A DNA stretch of 64,000 nucleotides from Diadema setosum (taxonomy: Eukaryota > Echinodermata > Echinoidea > Diadematoida > Diadematidae): positions 21,359,903-21,423,902 of the forward strand of contig CM067067.1 of assembly GCA_033980235.1 (NCBI GenBank), read 5' to 3'. This document shows, piece by piece, positions 26,501 to 41,500 of this stretch (positions are counted from its first letter, which is position 1; each line of letters opens with the position of its first letter). A program made the position numbers and the translations under genes. Under the pieces are notes generated by a model, which was not told the origin of the DNA, made no database searches, and saw nothing but the letters and a program-made list of their open reading frames with translations.

Positions 26501-29500
26501 CACCAAGATACAGGATGAAACATTTATGACCTTTGACCCTAATTTACATACCCAAGATGGTGTCCGATCAAGTAGTTGTTATTTTATGAAATAATGTACG
26601 TGACATGTACTAAACATGTGCAAAATATGGGATTGATAGATATTGTTGTTGTTCATCTATTGCACAGAAAGTAATAGAAAGAAAGAAAAATAAAGAAAAT
26701 ATTATGTTATTTTAGAGAAATTTGAAGGAGAAGCATAAAAAAATCAGAAAAAGATAAAGTAAAGAAAGGGAGATTAAGATTAACTAAAGAAAAAGAAGAA
26801 AAAAAAGTGTTTAAAAAATTTTTAAAAAATATTGGCAGGGGTGAGCCTCGAACCAGGGATCTTAGGATTACGAGTCGGATGCGCTACGCAATGACCTATT
26901 TCATTCTCCATAGGCCCTGTGTATTAAGCAAAATGACGCTGCATCGAAGCCTCGTGCCATTTTCAACCAAGTTTTTCGACATGATGCCGACATCGTATGA
27001 AAAATTGGAGGGCACACTTACAATAGCCCAAAGTCTCAGCTACAACATACTAAAATCTGGGAGAAATTCACAGAAGCATAAGTGAGCTAGTGCTCGAAAA
27101 AGAGAGTCATGTCAATTTTCACTGTCAGAAAAACTGCTCTCCCATAGAGATAACACGTAAACTGGTCAAATTTGACAATATTACTTTCAATCCATTTTTA
27201 CGAGGTGATGCCGTCATCCAATCAAAATGTTGTACATATTTTAATGAAAGATCATTTATTAAGCTACAACATACTGAAATCTGGGTGTAAATTGGCAAAG
27301 GATAAGTGAGATACACTCGAGTGAACTTGAAATTTGATAACGTCATTTTGAAAATTTACTTTTTTTACTTTATTAAGAAATTTGATATCTTTTAATCATT
27401 TTGCCAGCATCGCAACCCATGAAATAACATGTCCAACTCATCAGCTTTTAGAATATGTAAAGAAAATGGGGGGTTACCGTCCATCCTGACGAGTAAAATT
27501 GGATTTAAAATTGGCATTTTTTTGGCATCATTGCACTGTATATCGCCATTGACGCGCGCACGGAATTTCAACTTTGACGGGCCCGTATGACGTCATATTG
27601 AGTCGGATTGACTTGAAACTTGGTAGAAATATTTCTTGTCATTTTAGGCATCCGATAAGTGTAAAAAAACGGGAAATTTCCATTGCATATGAGCTGTGTG
27701 TGCGAATATGTGCGCGCGCGTACACGTCCGTCCAATTTTTTCAATTTTTCAAAAAATGCTCTAAATGGTCTGAAACGTGTGCAAAAAAAAATTTGAGCTC
27801 GATTTGAGCATACAAATATTTCAACGCGCGCATACGCGCACGTTTTTAGAGAAAATATGAATTTTGAGAATATGAGTAAAATGCGCATAACTTGAAATGT
27901 ATGTGACGTAAATTTCATTGCAAAATCCTGTTCCATTAATGAGATATGAATGAAAATGTGTTTTCATATAATGACGTCATAGTGACGTCACGGTCGACTG
28001 ATCACTATGTTTTTACTTGATCTGTCGTTTTTGGGACATGATACATATATGGTATAAGTTTGACATTGAAAGGCAACGCACTTTCGGAGCTAACCGCTGC
28101 ACAAATTTTGCCCAGAAATAAAGAAGAATAAAAATATGAAGAACAAAGAATCAGTACAGATACAGAAGGTGATCCGAGAGGATACTCGGATCACCTAATT
28201 AAAGTCATTTAAACAAATCCAAAAAAAGGAACAATCAAAATGCATACTGTACCGGCACACATGAAGAGTTTGTTCGCAAAAACCGATAAGTCCATATTTG
28301 CCAAATGGAGATATTTGCGATTAAAGGTCAAGAAAAATAAAGAGAATAATAAGAAAAATTTTGCTTCTTTTGACGGAAACTTCAAAAATGTACCTTTATA
28401 CGTAGTGACCAATATATCATTTAAAAGGTATTATTTTGTACTTTATGACAGAGACCGCACTTCAAAATCTTCAAAAATGGACTTATCGATTTTTGCAAAC
28501 AAACTCTTCACATGTAGATGGGACAGGGCAAAATAAAAAAATAGGTCGTAAAAGGTAGCAGTGACCTTGTACTTTTTAGAGGTCAGCCACCGACTTTTGC
28601 CTTACATTTATCACATACGACGGATATACATGTATGTACATTGTATCATGGTATTAGCAACATTTCATTGAAAGTAACAGGAAAGTGTTAACAGTCAGCC
28701 GGAGATTTGCCAAATAGGCCACTGGGCTTTCATCCAGTCGTGTTCATTAATTATTAAGCAAATTTTGCTGGTGCTTACATTGTATGTACTGGGCTGTACA
28801 ATACATTACCATGCTGTACCAATGCCAATTAAGGCTCAGTACACGAGGGGTACCAGCAAATATCAAGACTGACTGTGGTTTGAATGTGACCTACATGCCA
28901 GCTTGTGCAGGATTTGGATTGACCAAGCGTCTGAATCTTTAGAGTGCAATGACAAACTTTGCCCACTGTTAATGATTGACCGCTGTGACATTGTGTTGTT
29001 AGTAACCCCAATATCGATATCTTGACTCCTTCTCAGAATATCATGCACAGTGTAGAAGATACCGGTAGACACACTAATAGTTTTGCCTATCATGTTCGTT
29101 TGGATAATGTGTGGTTGTTACACATTGTAGCATTGTTAAAAGGAAACTCCACTTCTTGCGTAAGTTGATGTGGACAAGAAGGATGAATTGAACACCCTTT
29201 CTCACTGATTTTAGCATTATAATAAATATCAAAAAAAATTTCTTTTTAGTCAATGATTCAGCGACTGCAACCCTCTCAACTTTTATAGAAAGTCATTACT
29301 GATATTGAGACTCTAGAGAACAATCAGTGAAATTAGTATTTTCTTTTCTGCTTGAATTCATGTCAAACATGAAACTTAAGGTTTGTGTTTATATTTGACG
29401 CATTACTGATGTTCCTCGTTTTTTAACATGTAGAGATTTGAAGTTCTGCATCACGTTTTTAAAGATAATAAAAAGTTTTGGTACCTCAAAAATTTCCTTG

Positions 29501-32500
29501 TCTTAGTTTGTGTTTCAGGTTAAAGTACCTTTCATATAACTAACACTGTGAGACTTACTCGCCCCAAAGTGCTCTCATGTCTTAGTAATCATGCAATTAA
29601 CTGCGACCAGCAGCCCCATACGCATAGCGACCAGCAGTCCCATACGCATAGCGTAATCGGGCTTCCCATTGTAGCATTCAGGATCATGACAGATTTAGTA
29701 TCGCGGGATAAATGTTAACTTAAAATCCCAAAAATTCTTCAATTTGAAGACTTACCAATTAAGGTGAAGTATTGAAAAAAGGCTTTGGGCAACGTTTGGT
29801 TCTGCCTATAGTCCCTTTCTGTTCGAATTGATGTCTGAATGTGACTCGGCCGAGAGGACCTTGGGAGAGCTACATACACCATGTACACTGAATACTACAG
29901 CCAGTGCATGCGAACACATAACATGCGCACAAATTTCAAATCCCATATCAACGGCTAAGATGTTTGTGTGCGCATGCGCTGGCCGTAGTAGTCAGTGTAT
30001 GCATCGGTCCATGGTGTATGTAGCTCTCCCAAGGTCCTCTCGACCGAGTCACATTCAGTCATCAATTCGAAAAGAAAGGGACTATTGGCAGAACCAAACA
30101 TTGTTCGAAGCCTGTTTTCAATACTTCAACTTAATTGGTAAGTCTTCAATTCGAAGAAATTTTGGGATTTTAAATTGACATTTACCCGCGATACTAATTC
30201 TGTCATGATCCTGAATGTTACAATGCGAAGCCCCATTACGCTATGCGTATGGGGCTGCTGGTCGCAGTTAGCTATGCGTACAATGGGCTGCACGCTGCTG
30301 GTCGCAGTCAGTGGTTTCGTACAATATTTATCGACGCTGTACGGCGACGGCTCTGGTACGAAACCATTATTGCATGATTACTAAGACATGAGAGCACTTT
30401 GGGGCGAGTAATTCTCACAGACAACGTACTTTAACGTGAAACACAAACCAAGACAAGGAAATTCAGGGAAACTTTTGAGGTACCAAAACTTTTTATTATC
30501 TTTAAAGCTGAAGTTAATGAAACGATAAACTGTCCCAATTTTACCCTCTCATTGATTAATTCAAGGTTGATATTGAACTTTCGCATTGATAACACCCAAT
30601 ATGATTAGATTGTCAAAATGTTACTTCAGGGTCTTAAAATATAACATCTTAGCTCTCTTTTGCAGAAAACCCCATTGGTTAAGCAGTCACAGAGAAATGT
30701 TGCTTGTTGTAAAGCATGTCATGAGACTGATTCTTCCAAGTTTAGCGCTTGGATGCTCTTGTGTGTGAACACAATAGACAGAACTTGGAGGGAAGAGATT
30801 CCTGACATGCTCTACAAAATTCCTCATTTCTCTTTGACCACTGAAGCAAATCAAATGGGGTTTTCTGTATAGACGTGGGCAATGAGTTATAGTTTTGTAC
30901 CTTGAAATTGTATTTGGATTGATTCGCTATTTTTAAATGTAATCGTTGCGGAGGGTCTCGTAATTTTTTTTTTTTTTTTTGGGGGGGGGGGGGGACGTAC
31001 AGTATGTCAAACAAAAAGTTGAAAGAAATGACGGAGAACCATTCAGCTTCTTCGATTTCTTCATCTCTTGCCTAGCTCTTTCCAGCCAAAGCTCCTGTGC
31101 AGCGGGATGCGGGCAGTGGCAAAGCAGCATCTACTACACAATTAGTCACCAGCAGTACATGCAGTACTAAACAAGCTAACTTTGATACAAAGATTGAAGG
31201 GAAGGACCCTTCTATCTTTCTTGCAAGGCATCTTGCATGATTTCATGAGCAACAAAGCTCCACATCTGCATACCCCCATGCCCACTCTTCATACACTGTA
31301 CTAGTACATTGTAGATAGAGACCTGGGTCCTGTTTCATAAAACCTGTTATCAGTGACAACTGCCTCATTTCTGTGACAACTTCGCTCTCGGCCAATCAGA
31401 TGCAAGGATTTCAGTAGCTTGAAACAACTACTTGTACATATGACAACTTGTCACTGATAACAAGTTTTATGAAACTGGGCCCTGGTTACTACTTTGTGGG
31501 CCAGTCCTGTATCTCAGTCCATTGCCGTGTGATGAAGGGGGGGGGGGGGGGGGAATCCTGAGATTAATTTTATTTGAACAAACAGGAAAATCATCACTAA
31601 TGAATGGAGTTGGAAAGTAATCAAGATGAGTGTGTGTGAGTGGAAAGAAAAAAATGACTAAAATCCCTGATTGAGCTTTTAAAGGTAGGGAATCCCATTT
31701 GCATGCTTTAAATGAAGAGTTGTATAAATACAGTGGTATGTTGAAGAGAGTATCATTTTAGAAACTCCCATAAGGTATTGAAAGTGGAAGGTAACATTTA
31801 GTACATTTTTATTGACCGTTAAATTTTGAATTGAATTTTTTTCGGGGCTCACGGTAAATTCCAGTACATTACTAGGCTACCTTTGCAGACCCATGCACTG
31901 CATGTGTGTCCATCATGTTTATTTTGTGAAGAAAGTTCATCAAAACTTACAAACATTTCTATTTTAAACATTCTTGCCACACACTCTATATGTTATTACA
32001 TCAGCTCTTATACTTTTAGATTTGTGTTAATATAGATAAAAAAATACAGAAGACTGCAACAAAAATGCTTAAGTGTGGCTGACACACAGAACTACTGAGT
32101 AGTTGAGTTTTGTGCATTATTCAAATTGTAGATAACTGTTGACTTCCAAATTTCTCAGCAGTGGCCTAAATAAGTCCCCTGAGGTTCATATTTAATGTTT
32201 TGCTGCATTTTGGGAGGTCTGTAAAAGGTATCCCCTACCTTTAAGGGTAATCAGTGAAATTTTATACTTGATAAATCTTACAATGTAGTGCACACTATCT
32301 CAGAGTTGACTTGCACTGCTCATGCCTTACAGCAGTTGAAACTGACAGACGTACTGTTTGCGAATTAATAATACATGATGTGTTGGAGTAATGCACATGT
32401 ACAACAGGCTATAAGAGCACCATCCCTACATTGTAGGCCTCTGAGGCACACCACTTTTGGCAGGGTACACATGCTGTCATGTTGTAAAATGCTGTCCATG

Positions 32501-35500
32501 GCCAGTGAAGGGCCTGTAATGACCTGGACATGTTGTCCAGGCAGTTGATGGATTTGAGAAGCGTATTTTTCCGGAGTAATTTAGCCTGTCAAATGGTGTA
32601 TTTGCATAAGGGAGTGGGCATATAATTGAAGCCCGGATGTGTGCATTTACATGTAAGTAATGCATGATCTACAGATTTGCCATTACCACTATAAAAAGTG
32701 ACAGGCATATCATCATTTTTAATCATTTTATATTTGAATTTTTTTCTTTTCTTTGAGTTGTCAATGATTAAAACCATAAGAAGAAGGCAGGTGGGCGTGT
32801 TATTAAGCAGCGGTTCATCACTTACCATGGCTTCTAATTATCTTCTACTTTGACTCAGTCACTTTTAATGTGGACTGCTGATTATTCAGAGGTACTGTAC
32901 ATGTAGATATCAGTTCAAATTTGACGACCACTATTTAATTAGAAAGACCTTAAGTGCCACTTTGTAATCTGCTCCTCACTATCTGTCACCGAGAATGTTC
33001 CACCAGTATCACTTTTAATTTCTTCTGTGTCATCTCAGTTGCTTGATGGATTGCTGATCATTTGTAAGTACAGATGATATTATTTCAAATTTTACGAACC
33101 ACTAAATTGAGATGGTTATGTGTCATTTTTCATAGACTTCTGTCTGCCAATCAGAATGCATCCCTTCCCCCTTCCAACAACGACATCAAATCTGTTTGAG
33201 GTCGGAATAGGGGGATGTCCAGGTCCGCGAGCCTGTGTTGAGTGTGCTGCAAAGCATGAATGTGCGCATAATCTTGCTACATGCTGGGTAGTCTCCAGCT
33301 GCTGGAGGTTAGGCTGGGGTCACAGGCATTCCGCATTTCCGCTTGAGTGGGTTAGTGAAATTTTAGGTTGTCGTACATATGAACCCCTGCCCAAAAAGAA
33401 TTGAAGTTTTGATCACAATTTTATTCAGAAGAATTTTGCCTTGTGATCTTGAAGTGAGATTTTGGTCGCAATTTGGATCACCATCCAAATTTCACCCCTA
33501 CTACTGTCGAAACGTGCCTGACTGGGGAGAAAATTATGTGCAAAGTTGAGTTGATAGCATGCTCAAGGCATCTCTGGGTGATTATGTCCCAAGTTGTGCT
33601 AAAAGCACAGCTGATCTTCATAACTTATTCGTATGCCTTTCATAATTTAGTACATGACTCTGGTTCCCACCATGCTCCGAGGCGCCACATAATTTCCTGA
33701 CATTTTCTCTGCCGAGAAACTGAACAGGTTTGCAAAATCTAAAAGAGAGTCTATAGGTACATTGTAGCTTTGTACAGATGTAGCTTTAGAAAGAAAAGAG
33801 AAGAAGGAGAAAAAAAAAATTTATGTTTTTTTTTTTTTTTAGTGTTGAACTGACCCCAAGATTCTACCCCCATGAACTTGCAGTCTCCATGAAACCTTGA
33901 AACACTCAGATATACAGACAGGTGTATGTTTGTAGAAAGCAAAATACAGGAAAAGTCATTATAACAGAGCTATCATAGTCTACTTTAATCCTCAAAATGC
34001 TTTCTTGGTGCATACTGCCACCAGTGATGGGCAGTGCGTGATGACACCAAGAAACGTGTGATATGCTGATGTCACCACACTTCTTCAAATGCACTTGCGA
34101 TCATGGCGCACGTGTAGAGCCAGAATAGAACAAGATGGGCAGTTAGAGAGTGACATTTAGAGACTCCTGACTAGGTTCTTGAAGTTCTGAAGTAATGCGG
34201 GTACAGTTGAACCTCTCGTATCCGGACAAGTCGGGACCGGGGCTCATCCAGATAAGGGATTTGGCTGGATATGGGAGACTCAATGCTTTATACATGTACA
34301 TATACATACACATGTACTGATGTAGCCCATTGTAGTACCACATGTAGTAATGTGTATACTGCAACCTTTTCATTGTTACATTTGGGGATGTTTCGGGATG
34401 TTGAAATGTCTGAAGGTAAGCAATTTGGAAGGAAATTTGATGCAATGTATGTTAATCATATTGGAAGTAATATGTAATTCATGTGTGTTTGGGTAGGAGT
34501 TCTCAAGGAGTTAGGAATCCCCCTTTCTTCCCGCAATTATTTAAAAAAAAATCACGGCGAGATTGCGTCCGGATAATAGAGAGATCCGGATAAAGGGAGG
34601 CCAGATAATAGAGGTTCAACTGTATATGTTTTGGTAAAGTGTGTGTTGTGCATATTTTTCAGTACATTCCTGGATATAACACACTCAGAAATTGTTAGAA
34701 TTAAGAATGCTTATACTTGTGACAAAATGAACATGATTTGTTACCTAGCACATTCATTGGTATCTTACGATATTAGTAATACTAATAGTGTGTATAAGAC
34801 AGTTGCCTGCTCCTAATGGTCCCTGTAATCCCACATAATAATTGCAGGAGGGTACAATGTAACAGAAAGGTAAAGAGTGTGTTCACTTTATTAGCAGACA
34901 TTCCTGGGAGTGACTAGTTGCAAAATACCCTGGGCAGTTTAACTTCTTGCAAGTGGTATCACTGGATTAACTCTATATTTAGACAAATCATAATTTTCTA
35001 CGTGTTTGCATTTGTCATCTACAGGACGCTCTTATTGTATGTCATCTTGATATTTTCCGAATGCTGTTCACTTTGCCTGATACTAGTATTTCTTTTGTCT
35101 CTCTTTGATCTCAACAGCCTGTAGGCAGAGTTCTGCAACTGACCAAGACCAACCAGACCAAGATGCCAGAGAGTGCATGGCGTTTCTTCTTCTACCTGAC
35201 GTCGTGGTCGTTTGTCGCGTGGGCCTTGCTCTACAACCATTCTGCCATCGTGCGGGACCCTCCTAAGAGTTTCATAGGTGAATGTTTAACGATCTTGAGA
35301 AAGCCAATAAGATACATTTGCTTTACAGCATACCGCTGTACATGTACACTGTACCATTATGGTAGATTTTGGTGTAAATATATTGTGAATAATGAATTAC
35401 CTCTCTTCCATTAGCATCATGTTGGATCCCCCCCCCCCTCCCCCGTTTTATTCATTGTATAAAGTATCAGTTACCAAACAGTCATGCTTGTTGCTTATTC

Positions 35501-38500
35501 TTGGCAGCCATTCTGTATGCAAATTGATATGTAACAAATGTAATTATACTATATGCTTTATGTGTAATGCTTATTGTTGGAATGAAACTTTTGTTGTTGA
35601 TACTGTACTTACTAATTGCCATGTATCAGAAATTCTTCAGAGTATAAAGATTTTGGCAGTTGCCCCAATGTATTGCCCAATGAACTTCTCTTCTCTATGC
35701 CTTCGATGCATGACACAGGTTGGTCGGCTGACATGGAGATTCCGTGGGACATCAGGTTGGCCTACCTCATCCAGGGCAGCTACTACCTTCATGGCCTGGC
35801 CACGGTCCTCGTCCTCGATGTGTGGCGGAGTGACTCCATGGTGCTATGCATGCACCACGTCCTTACCCTCGTACTAATCACGCTCTCCTATGCATGCAGG
35901 TACAACTTCATATTCTCATTGACAGGCATCTCATTCTCTCCACAAGTTAACCATCAAGTTTGGGGGGGGGGGGGGAGGGGGGTATCTTTGTGGTGCAATT
36001 GTTGTCTTCTTAGCAATTCTAGATACTACCACACATCCTATGGTAGAGAGAAAATTTAGAGGTAATATGGTTGAATTTACTGAATCTGCACAAAGTGATA
36101 AGAAAAAAGTGCAGTAATTTGTTAATTTCTGAGATTAAAAAAAAAAGAACTTTAATCTCGGATGTTATGGGGCGACAAGTTGATTAAAGGATAGACACAA
36201 AATTCTTGATCTGTCAAATGTAGCTTTAGCAGGTGATCGCTATTTGCGTTTGCTGGTCAATATCAGCAAAGCTGCCTACATTTTAGCAAAAACAAAGGAA
36301 TCAGTCACCACAGTCAGGCTGGCAGTTTACCCGTAATCCCAGACACGACAAACCCCTTGGAGTATAGTGATGCAGAAATCAGTAACAGATGTTGATGTAC
36401 ACGTAGGAGGCAGACATTCATGTACATGTATGTACAGAACTGTTTCAGTTTCAAATAACACAAAGCATTGTGACCTCAAGCATCAGGACTATACCAGTCA
36501 CCCTCCAAATGTTATTTACACTAATCATCATAGTTATTATGGAAATTTTAGATATTTTTCCCCCTGAACCATGGATTCATGGTGATGAAGATAATTTGCA
36601 TTTACCTAATGAGTCTGAACATCAGAATTTATTCAACACCTGCCATGATTGGTTAATATTGCATACAATATCAAATTAGAAGGCCAGCAGACATAAGTAT
36701 CATATCCTTGTTGCATACAAAATTTGTATGTTATAGCAGCTGACCCTATTTTTTTCAGAGGTCATGCCTCCATGCAGCTCTTGCAAAGACTGCTTCTTAC
36801 TACACATTAGTGGTTACCAGGCATATATTGTCAAAACCATCTTGGTTGTTTGTATGGTATTAGAAGGTCACATTGGTTTAATAAGAATATCACAGCCACT
36901 GTTCATGAAAAATTACTGTGATGTACATGATGAGCTGTGATGAATGTGGTAGTGAAATATTCATGTCCCAAAAAGCATTGCATCAAGCCAGCCTCAACAC
37001 TGCCACCAACTGATTTGTGTGTTGTGAATTTTCAGCAACCGAGACTGGCAAAAGGGAGGCAATTTATGGAGAGTGCCAACTGAATTTGGATTCTGAGTGT
37101 GGCCTTTTCTTGCATTGTCAAAAATTATTCACTCTTGTTTAATATTGATGTCAAATTTTCAAGCACTGTTACAGTACTTTCTGTTAAATTGATACAATGT
37201 ACAGATGAAATATCAGATGCATGTTGCAATAAATCTCAATGTTCTGTGTTAAATGCAACATATCCTGCAATTGATAGTAAAATTTTGTTTGATTTAAATG
37301 CAATTTATCTAAGTTGCAATCAGTTGCAATGCAAAGTTTCGCGCAGTGAGGCCCAGCCTTCCTTGAGAATCTGATGCTTGACATCAAGGGGTTCCAGATG
37401 TACAAACCATCTCGCCAAACAAAAGCTGCTATTGATTAACCAGAAAGATGCATCAAAAGCCATTCTTTATGATTTGAAATACTTTTGTGGGGAGGTTCTA
37501 AGTCCCCCAAATTAATTTTGTGACTCTTGAACCTTCCTCATGGAGCAGTTCAAGCTTTTCTGATTGATCATTCTGTACCTTTCCTTCCATACCATTTATC
37601 AAGTGCATAATGAAATCATGAAATACCTATGTATTGTCCATCTATTTCCCAGATACCACTATATAGGGCTAATGGTAGTCTTATACCATGACTTCAACGA
37701 CATCTTCTTAGAGTTTTCTAAGTGCAATGTATACTTCAAGGATCGTGGTGGCAAGAAGTACATGATCCATGAATACATCGCCAATGCAAGCTTTGCAGTC
37801 TTCACTTTCTCGTGGTAAGTAGGATGCAGAGCCAGTGTGTGTTACGTGTTTGAGGTTAACCACGTGGTCGTATGGTCTTTGGTCCAACAAGCCATCTGAC
37901 CCTGGCACTATGCCAGAGCAATTTCCCTTGTCTTTCCTTTCTCATTTGTAAGGCCTTTTTTTAAAGCCTCCGCCATGAAGTGTAGCTGGAGGCGTTATGT
38001 TTTCAGGTTTTCCGTCCATCTGTCTGTCCATCTGTCCATCCGTAATTGATTTTGTGGACAATGTGACTTACGAACCGCTTGAGGTATCTAAATGAAACAT
38101 GGCATCTACATGTATATGCATGTGCGAGTGGACAAAGTTGTGTCTGTCCACTTTTTGGTGCACATGCTCAAGGTCAAATGTCCGGTCAAATGCTGAAATT
38201 TTACTATTTCCACCTATACCTCTGCACTGTATTTTCTTAAAACTTTGGAAGTTTTTGGCCATTGGATCAAAGTTCAAGTAAAAATTTAAAAATGTCACCT
38301 GTTTTTCACACTTTGAAAGTCACCCAAAGCATTTCTATGGAAATTGATGTATTATTACCAGATAATGATTGTTTGCCAGTCATGTGACATTGCCATTTCA
38401 CATTGGCAATATGTACTGTAGACCTATTGGGGGAATGATGCGAGATGGCAGAGGCACACCAGTTGCTGTAGCAATATTTTTGGTTTTGTAAAATATTCTT

Positions 38501-41500
38501 CATGAAGTCAAGGAAATCTTGTAAGGCCACAGGAGGGCCTCTGTCCATGATATCTTGAATATACTACCCTTTTACGATCTTTTCTTCTGACCACTTTCTC
38601 TACTCTGTACATGAAGAGACTATGAGTGCAGTGAACGGGATTGATCATTTATCATGCAATCTGTAAGAGCAAGTAAATTCATGCACCGTTTTATCACTTG
38701 CTGTGCTGAATTTCAACAATGTTGGAAATATTTTAGGAATACTGTCATATCTTGTTGGAATTATAGATATATCTTTATGTCAAAATGTAGTCATCTAAAG
38801 GTTGGGTAAGTACAGTAGCTGTATTCTTAGTACCCTTTTCCCCAAATGTCCCAAAGTTTCAGATCCCATTTCATTATGCTGAAATTCTGCTATTGCATGT
38901 TATATAGATCAGGAAAAGAGTGTCATTCTGATAGGTTTTTATAGTCATATACATGTTTTGTATGAAACCAGATAAACCCCCCCCCCCCCAAAAAAAAAGG
39001 CGTAATGATAGTACATGTAGATTAGTTATTTTTGGCATGCTAAAAATCCTAGTTTCTATTGCGCCATCTTGTGCATTAACCATGATTTACAATACAGATG
39101 TTAAAGTCCACTGTTGGGGCAATACCAAATACTACTTCAATATCATTTCTGTCTCTCTATTCTTTGAAATCCTCAACTCCCTTTTCCACATGCCCCCCCT
39201 CCCAATATCACAGGATTTTGATGAGGATGTACCTATTCCCCATGAAAGTGTTGTACAATGTTCTACCAGCAACGGCCAAAGTGTACTACCACGATCACCT
39301 GCCCTTTGGCATCGAGTGCAACTTCATGATGTGGCTGCTCATGTGCCTCGACATCTACTGGTTTGTGGTAAGTTTTAGAATCGACAGGAGGCGCTGGGAA
39401 TGGGTGTTATCCATGTGTGCTTTGAAAACAGAGGGGGAAGATAATGATGAAACAGAATGATAAGTGATTGTAGAGTGGGCTCTCGAAAAGAACCCAAAAG
39501 TTTATGGCTTCATTCTCTTGCAAAACTGCAATGTAACTTTATGGTCCATAAACAAATTACACAGTGGTACAAAGTGTTATGAATCATAGTGAAGATACAC
39601 ATACATTTATATTGGGTAATATTGAGAGAATGTTAATTCTCGCCATCATCGAGACTTGGTTGTTGTAAGGTCATCAGTCTTCAGAAGTGAAATAAAATTA
39701 TTCCCCCTTTGACAAGATACTGGGTAAGCAACCATTTGAAAAAATGCAAACCAACCAATTACTGTAGTCCTGCTGGCTGTGTGGTCAGTTTTGGTCTAAA
39801 GGCTGATTTTTATCAAATATTTTGATATGTGTGACTCGTACCACAATATCTGGATTTTAGTTTACATCTGCTGCGGGTTTCCCACTTTCTGGGGTGGGCA
39901 GGAGGTGGCTCAAGTGTGTATTACCCACTCTCTGTACAACTCCCTTTCATGGGTTAGTGCAAGTTGGGTATCCCCATTTTCATGTCGGCCCTGATGCATT
40001 CAGACAAAATCTTCCTTGGTTTCCCACGTCCTGCGGAGCTAGGAATCGGCATACTCAAGACTGTGGTAAAACTTTGAATTTAGATGCAATCGGCCATGCG
40101 GATGACCATGTGAATCAAAGACATTGTTTTGGATTTTAAAGCTGCTCGCACAGCTAGCTACACATGTAACATGTATGCACAAACCAAGTGGTAATCTGCC
40201 ATAGGATAACATGCCGTGCAGTTATGCATTTTAGCTGCACACTTTTTGCACACTCATGCATATTAGTGAAATAAAGAGCACACATGTGACTCATTTCGGC
40301 ACTTCTGATAGGCTGTATTCTTGAATCCACTTTATGATACAATGATACATGGCGTATTCTACATGCCTGTACCATCTGAGTCACCTACGTGTGTAGTGCA
40401 TAAAATACAGTTAAACTCGCATAAGTCGATCTTCTCGGGACTGAGCAAAACACATCGACTTAGGCGATTTTCGACTTGTGCGTAAGTCGAAAAAAATCGA
40501 CTTTACAGTTACACCACACGTACATAAATATGTATGATGTACATGTATGTTGTCTACTCTGAAGCCGAGAGCTGGAGCGGTGTGCCACAGCACGGGTCGC
40601 CCGGCAGGGCCCCGGCTAACTTTGTATGGACAGTGCATTAGTATTGGCACAGGTCCGATTACTTTACACCCTTGTTAGACCTTGGGGAAGTGAATATGAA
40701 CGACATTTGAGCAGTGATTGATTCCAGTTTACCATACCGTGGCTTGAAATGCGTGTAGAGGTACAATTCTGACTTACCCGTGCCCGTAACTTTCCCCCTA
40801 CTTTCCGCTTTGAAAACTCAGCAGCTTGTCAATAACCACTCCACTGCACAGCGCTGCAAATGCCAAGCTACACTGCAAAGCTCAATACTATACTGTACAT
40901 GTAAATGAACGCATGTGTACTGTACGAACGCCTTACTGCGAGAGGAGCAATACACAGCCCAGTCGCTGTACGTACGTACGTAGCGCGACAGCTGACAGGG
41001 CTGTACCAGCGGACCTCCAAACACGAAGAGAGTTCAACGATCGCATGCGGTGTGATCGCTTTGAATTTTGATACTTTACATCATTTTTTTTTGTCACCTC
41101 AAACTCATCTGACAAACAAAATAATAATGAGTAATAAATAATGAATAATAAATGACAGTGATTTATTACACAATCAAATCTTATTCGACTTAGGCACAGT
41201 GAATTCAATGGTTTTTCCGTGAAAGTGTTCTTGGAATTTCATCGACTTATGCGAGTATTCGACTTACAAAATTCGACTTGTGAGTGAATTAATACACGTA
41301 AGTCAATGGGGAAAATTCAGGACTTTTTAAAATCATCGACTTACGCGATTATTCGACATATGGGACGTCGACTTAGACGAGTTTAACTGTATACGTGTCA
41401 ATTCCTGAGTCCCCAATAATGCATCTGATAATCAGCGTGTCATTTAACTCATTGAGGATGGACTGATTTTGCTACAACACGCATTTCCCTTAGACTCCTG

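Larger units (their letters stand above)
7364..35117 (+). other. CERS1: CERS1 intron 1 (27.8 kb)
   Basis: Bounded by AAG/GTGAGA and TCTCAACAG/CCT with phase 0 on both sides. It holds most of the repeats listed here. No coding exon of another gene was recognised on either strand. Being the first intron with a CpG-rich start, it is a likely place for regulatory elements. Confidence 0.85.

Noticed and set aside
26181..28200. Helitron
   Set aside because: A terminal hairpin and CTAA-like end are present, but there is no 5' TC start, no A-T insertion proof and no Rep/helicase sequence.
12258..30505. piggyBac assignment for the TTAA palindromes
   Set aside because: TTAA duplication fits, but the AG...CT ends match the Kolobok pattern better than typical piggyBac termini. 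Without a transposase neither is certain.
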